This document shows positions 12,381 to 13,644 of a stretch of DNA of 13,644 nucleotides, one piece after another. Under the pieces are notes generated by a model that saw only the letters and a list, made by a program, of their open reading frames with translations, had not been told where the DNA came from and made no database searches. This stretch comes from Candidatus Zhuqueibacterota bacterium (GTDB taxonomy: Bacteria; BS750m-G25), in contig JADHWK010000058.1 of NCBI GenBank assembly GCA_016783505.1, positions 1-13,644 of the forward strand, read 5' to 3'. A program made the position numbers and the translations under genes. Within the stretch, counting starts at the first letter, position 1; each line of letters opens with the position of its first letter.

Positions 12381-13644
12381 ATGATCGGCAAAACCATATC
12401 GCATTACAAAATTCTCGAAAAGCTTGGCGAGGGTGGCATGGGGGTTGTGTACAAGGCCGAGGACATCAAACTTAAACGCACCGTTGCCCTTAAGTTCCTG
12501 CCGCCGGAATTAACCCGGGACGAGGAAACAAAGGAGCGCTTCATCCACGAGGCGCAGGCGGCCTCGGCTCTTCAGCATAACAACGTATCCACGATTCATG
12601 AGATTGATGAGACCGATGAAGGACAAATGTTCATATGCATGGATTACTATGAAGGTGAGACGTTGAAAGATAAGATTAAACATGGGCCACTCAAAATAGA
12701 AGAAGCTCTCAACATTGCTGTCCAGGTTGCTAAAGGTCTGGAAAAAGCCCATGAACAGGGGATTGTACACAGGGACATCAAACCTGCCAACATTATGATT
12801 ACTAATGATGGAGTGGTTAAAATCGTGGATTTTGGGCTGGCCAAGTTAGCCGGGCAGACCGGGCTCACAAGGAATGATACGACCATGGGTACAGTGTCGT
12901 ATATGTCACCTGAGCAGACGCGTGGCGAAGGGGTTGATCATCGAACAGATATTTGGTCTTTAGGCGTTGTTCTTTATGAAATGATCACCGGGCAATTACC
13001 ATTTAAAGGAGAATATGAACAAGCGGTGATTTATTCGATTTTGAATGAAGACCCAGAGCCAGTGAAGGCGCTACGGACTGGCATTCCGATGGAGCTTGAG
13101 CGGATATTGAATAAGGCTTTGTTAAAAAATGCGGGCGAACGTTACCAACTCGTAGACAAGATGTTGGATGATATGAGATGGCTTCAAAAATCATTAGAAA
13201 TAGGGATTATAGAACAACGACTAACCAAGATTGTTTCTCCTTATAGGTGCCGGATCGCGGTATTGCCCCTTACCAATATCAGTCCTAATCCGGAAGATGA
13301 ATATTTTGCTGATGGCATGACAGAGGAACTCATTTCAACGCTATCTAAAATTAATGAATTAAGAGTCATCGCCCGTACGTCTATTATGCAATATAAAAAT
13401 ATAGCGAAGAGCGTCGCTGAAATTGGTCGAGAATTGAAGGTTGGCAATGTACTCGAAGGCAGCATCCGAAAAGCCGCCAACAAGCTGCGTATTACGGTAC
13501 AGCTCATAGATTCACAAAGTCAAGAGTATCTCTGGTCGCAAGATTATGATCGAGAGTTCAAGGACATATTTACGATACAAAGCGATATCGCCCATAGGGT
13601 TGCAGACGCGTTGAGAGTCCAATTAATGGGGGGAGAACAGAAAC
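12381..13644 (+). CDS. Ser/Thr kinase with TolB-like domain, 3' end outside the window
   Basis: The frame is open from ATG 12381 to the end of the window (421 codons seen). The kinase domain has G16-EGGMG, K38 in VALK, H130-R-D132-IKPAN and D150-F-G, all intact. From about residue 290 (RIAVLPLTNIS, EDEYFADGMTEEL, VLEGSIRK) a TolB-N/FlgO-like domain follows, as in many bacterial kinase or adenylate cyclase proteins that end in TPR repeats; the repeats would lie beyond the window. No transmembrane helix separates the two domains, unlike the kinase at 9324, so this one is probably cytoplasmic. No strong Shine-Dalgarno precedes the start, 57 nt after the hydrolase stop. It is a close paralogue of the upstream kinase in the first 270 residues. 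Confidence 0.94.
   Translation, partial: MIGKTISHYKILEKLGEGGMGVVYKAEDIKLKRTVALKFLPPELTRDEETKERFIHEAQAASALQHNNVSTIHEIDETDEGQMFICMDYYEGETLKDKIKHGPLKIEEALNIAVQVAKGLEKAHEQGIVHRDIKPANIMITNDGVVKIVDFGLAKLAGQTGLTRNDTTMGTVSYMSPEQTRGEGVDHRTDIWSLGVVLYEMITGQLPFKGEYEQAVIYSILNEDPEPVKALRTGIPMELERILNKALLKNAGERYQLVDKMLDDMRWLQKSLEIGIIEQRLTKIVSPYRCRIAVLPLTNISPNPEDEYFADGMTEELISTLSKINELRVIARTSIMQYKNIAKSVAEIGRELKVGNVLEGSIRKAANKLRITVQLIDSQSQEYLWSQDYDREFKDIFTIQSDIAHRVADALRVQLMGGEQK
12546..12659 (+). repeat. 114-nt tract shared with the first kinase gene
   Basis: This is the partner of 9498-9611 and lies at the equivalent codons of the paralogous kinase. Two mismatches were found by eye, at positions equal to codon third bases. 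Confidence 0.8.

Overview
The window looks like chromosomal DNA from an uncultured bacterium. The eukaryotic-like Ser/Thr kinases of the 'HYKILEKLGEGGMGVVYKAED' type, the DUF3857 protein, the stand-alone RRM protein and the CCCGA/TCGGG hairpin repeats recall the FCB / candidate-phylum (KSB1- or Zixibacteria-like) lineages. That placement is inference from protein style; no rRNA or other marker is present. All recognisable genes lie on the + strand.

Layout. (1) 5-1942: exported DUF3857/transglutaminase-like protein whose catalytic Cys and His positions appear substituted. (2) 2197-3306: D-alanine--D-alanine ligase, preceded by a short spacer carrying a degenerate 7-bp repeat and a palindromic hairpin. 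(3) 3307 to about 5640: a visibly AT-richer accessory island. It starts 23 nt after ddl and holds a tight cassette (small HTH protein, winged-helix/PD-(D/E)XK-like protein, CxC zinc-ribbon protein, 107-codon unknown), then a truncated ORF, gene debris, an 88-codon unknown and a 30-bp imperfect direct repeat. (4) 5719-6024: RRM RNA-binding protein with a strong ribosome binding site, followed by about 510 nt without a gene but rich in hairpins. (5) 6538-8984: exported metallo-beta-lactamase-fold hydrolase, GAF-PP2C (RsbU-type) phosphatase and a STAS anti-sigma-antagonist; the last two overlap by 11 nt. (6) 9243-13644: kinase region, with an in-frame 23-codon remnant of a kinase N-terminus, a kinase-TM-PEGA-FGE fusion, a secreted alpha/beta hydrolase in the same operon, and a second kinase with a TolB-like domain running off the window.

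How the genes fit together. The right half is a signalling neighbourhood: a PP2C phosphatase and its probable STAS substrate, but no RsbW-type kinase in view, next to two Hanks-type kinases. The two kinases are paralogues that share a 114-nt tract differing at only two positions by eye, while the flanks diverge, which suggests gene conversion; the N-terminal remnant shows the locus has rearranged. The left half carries cell-wall (ddl) and envelope functions. The AT-rich island between them is the best candidate for an undescribed accessory, possibly defence-related, system.
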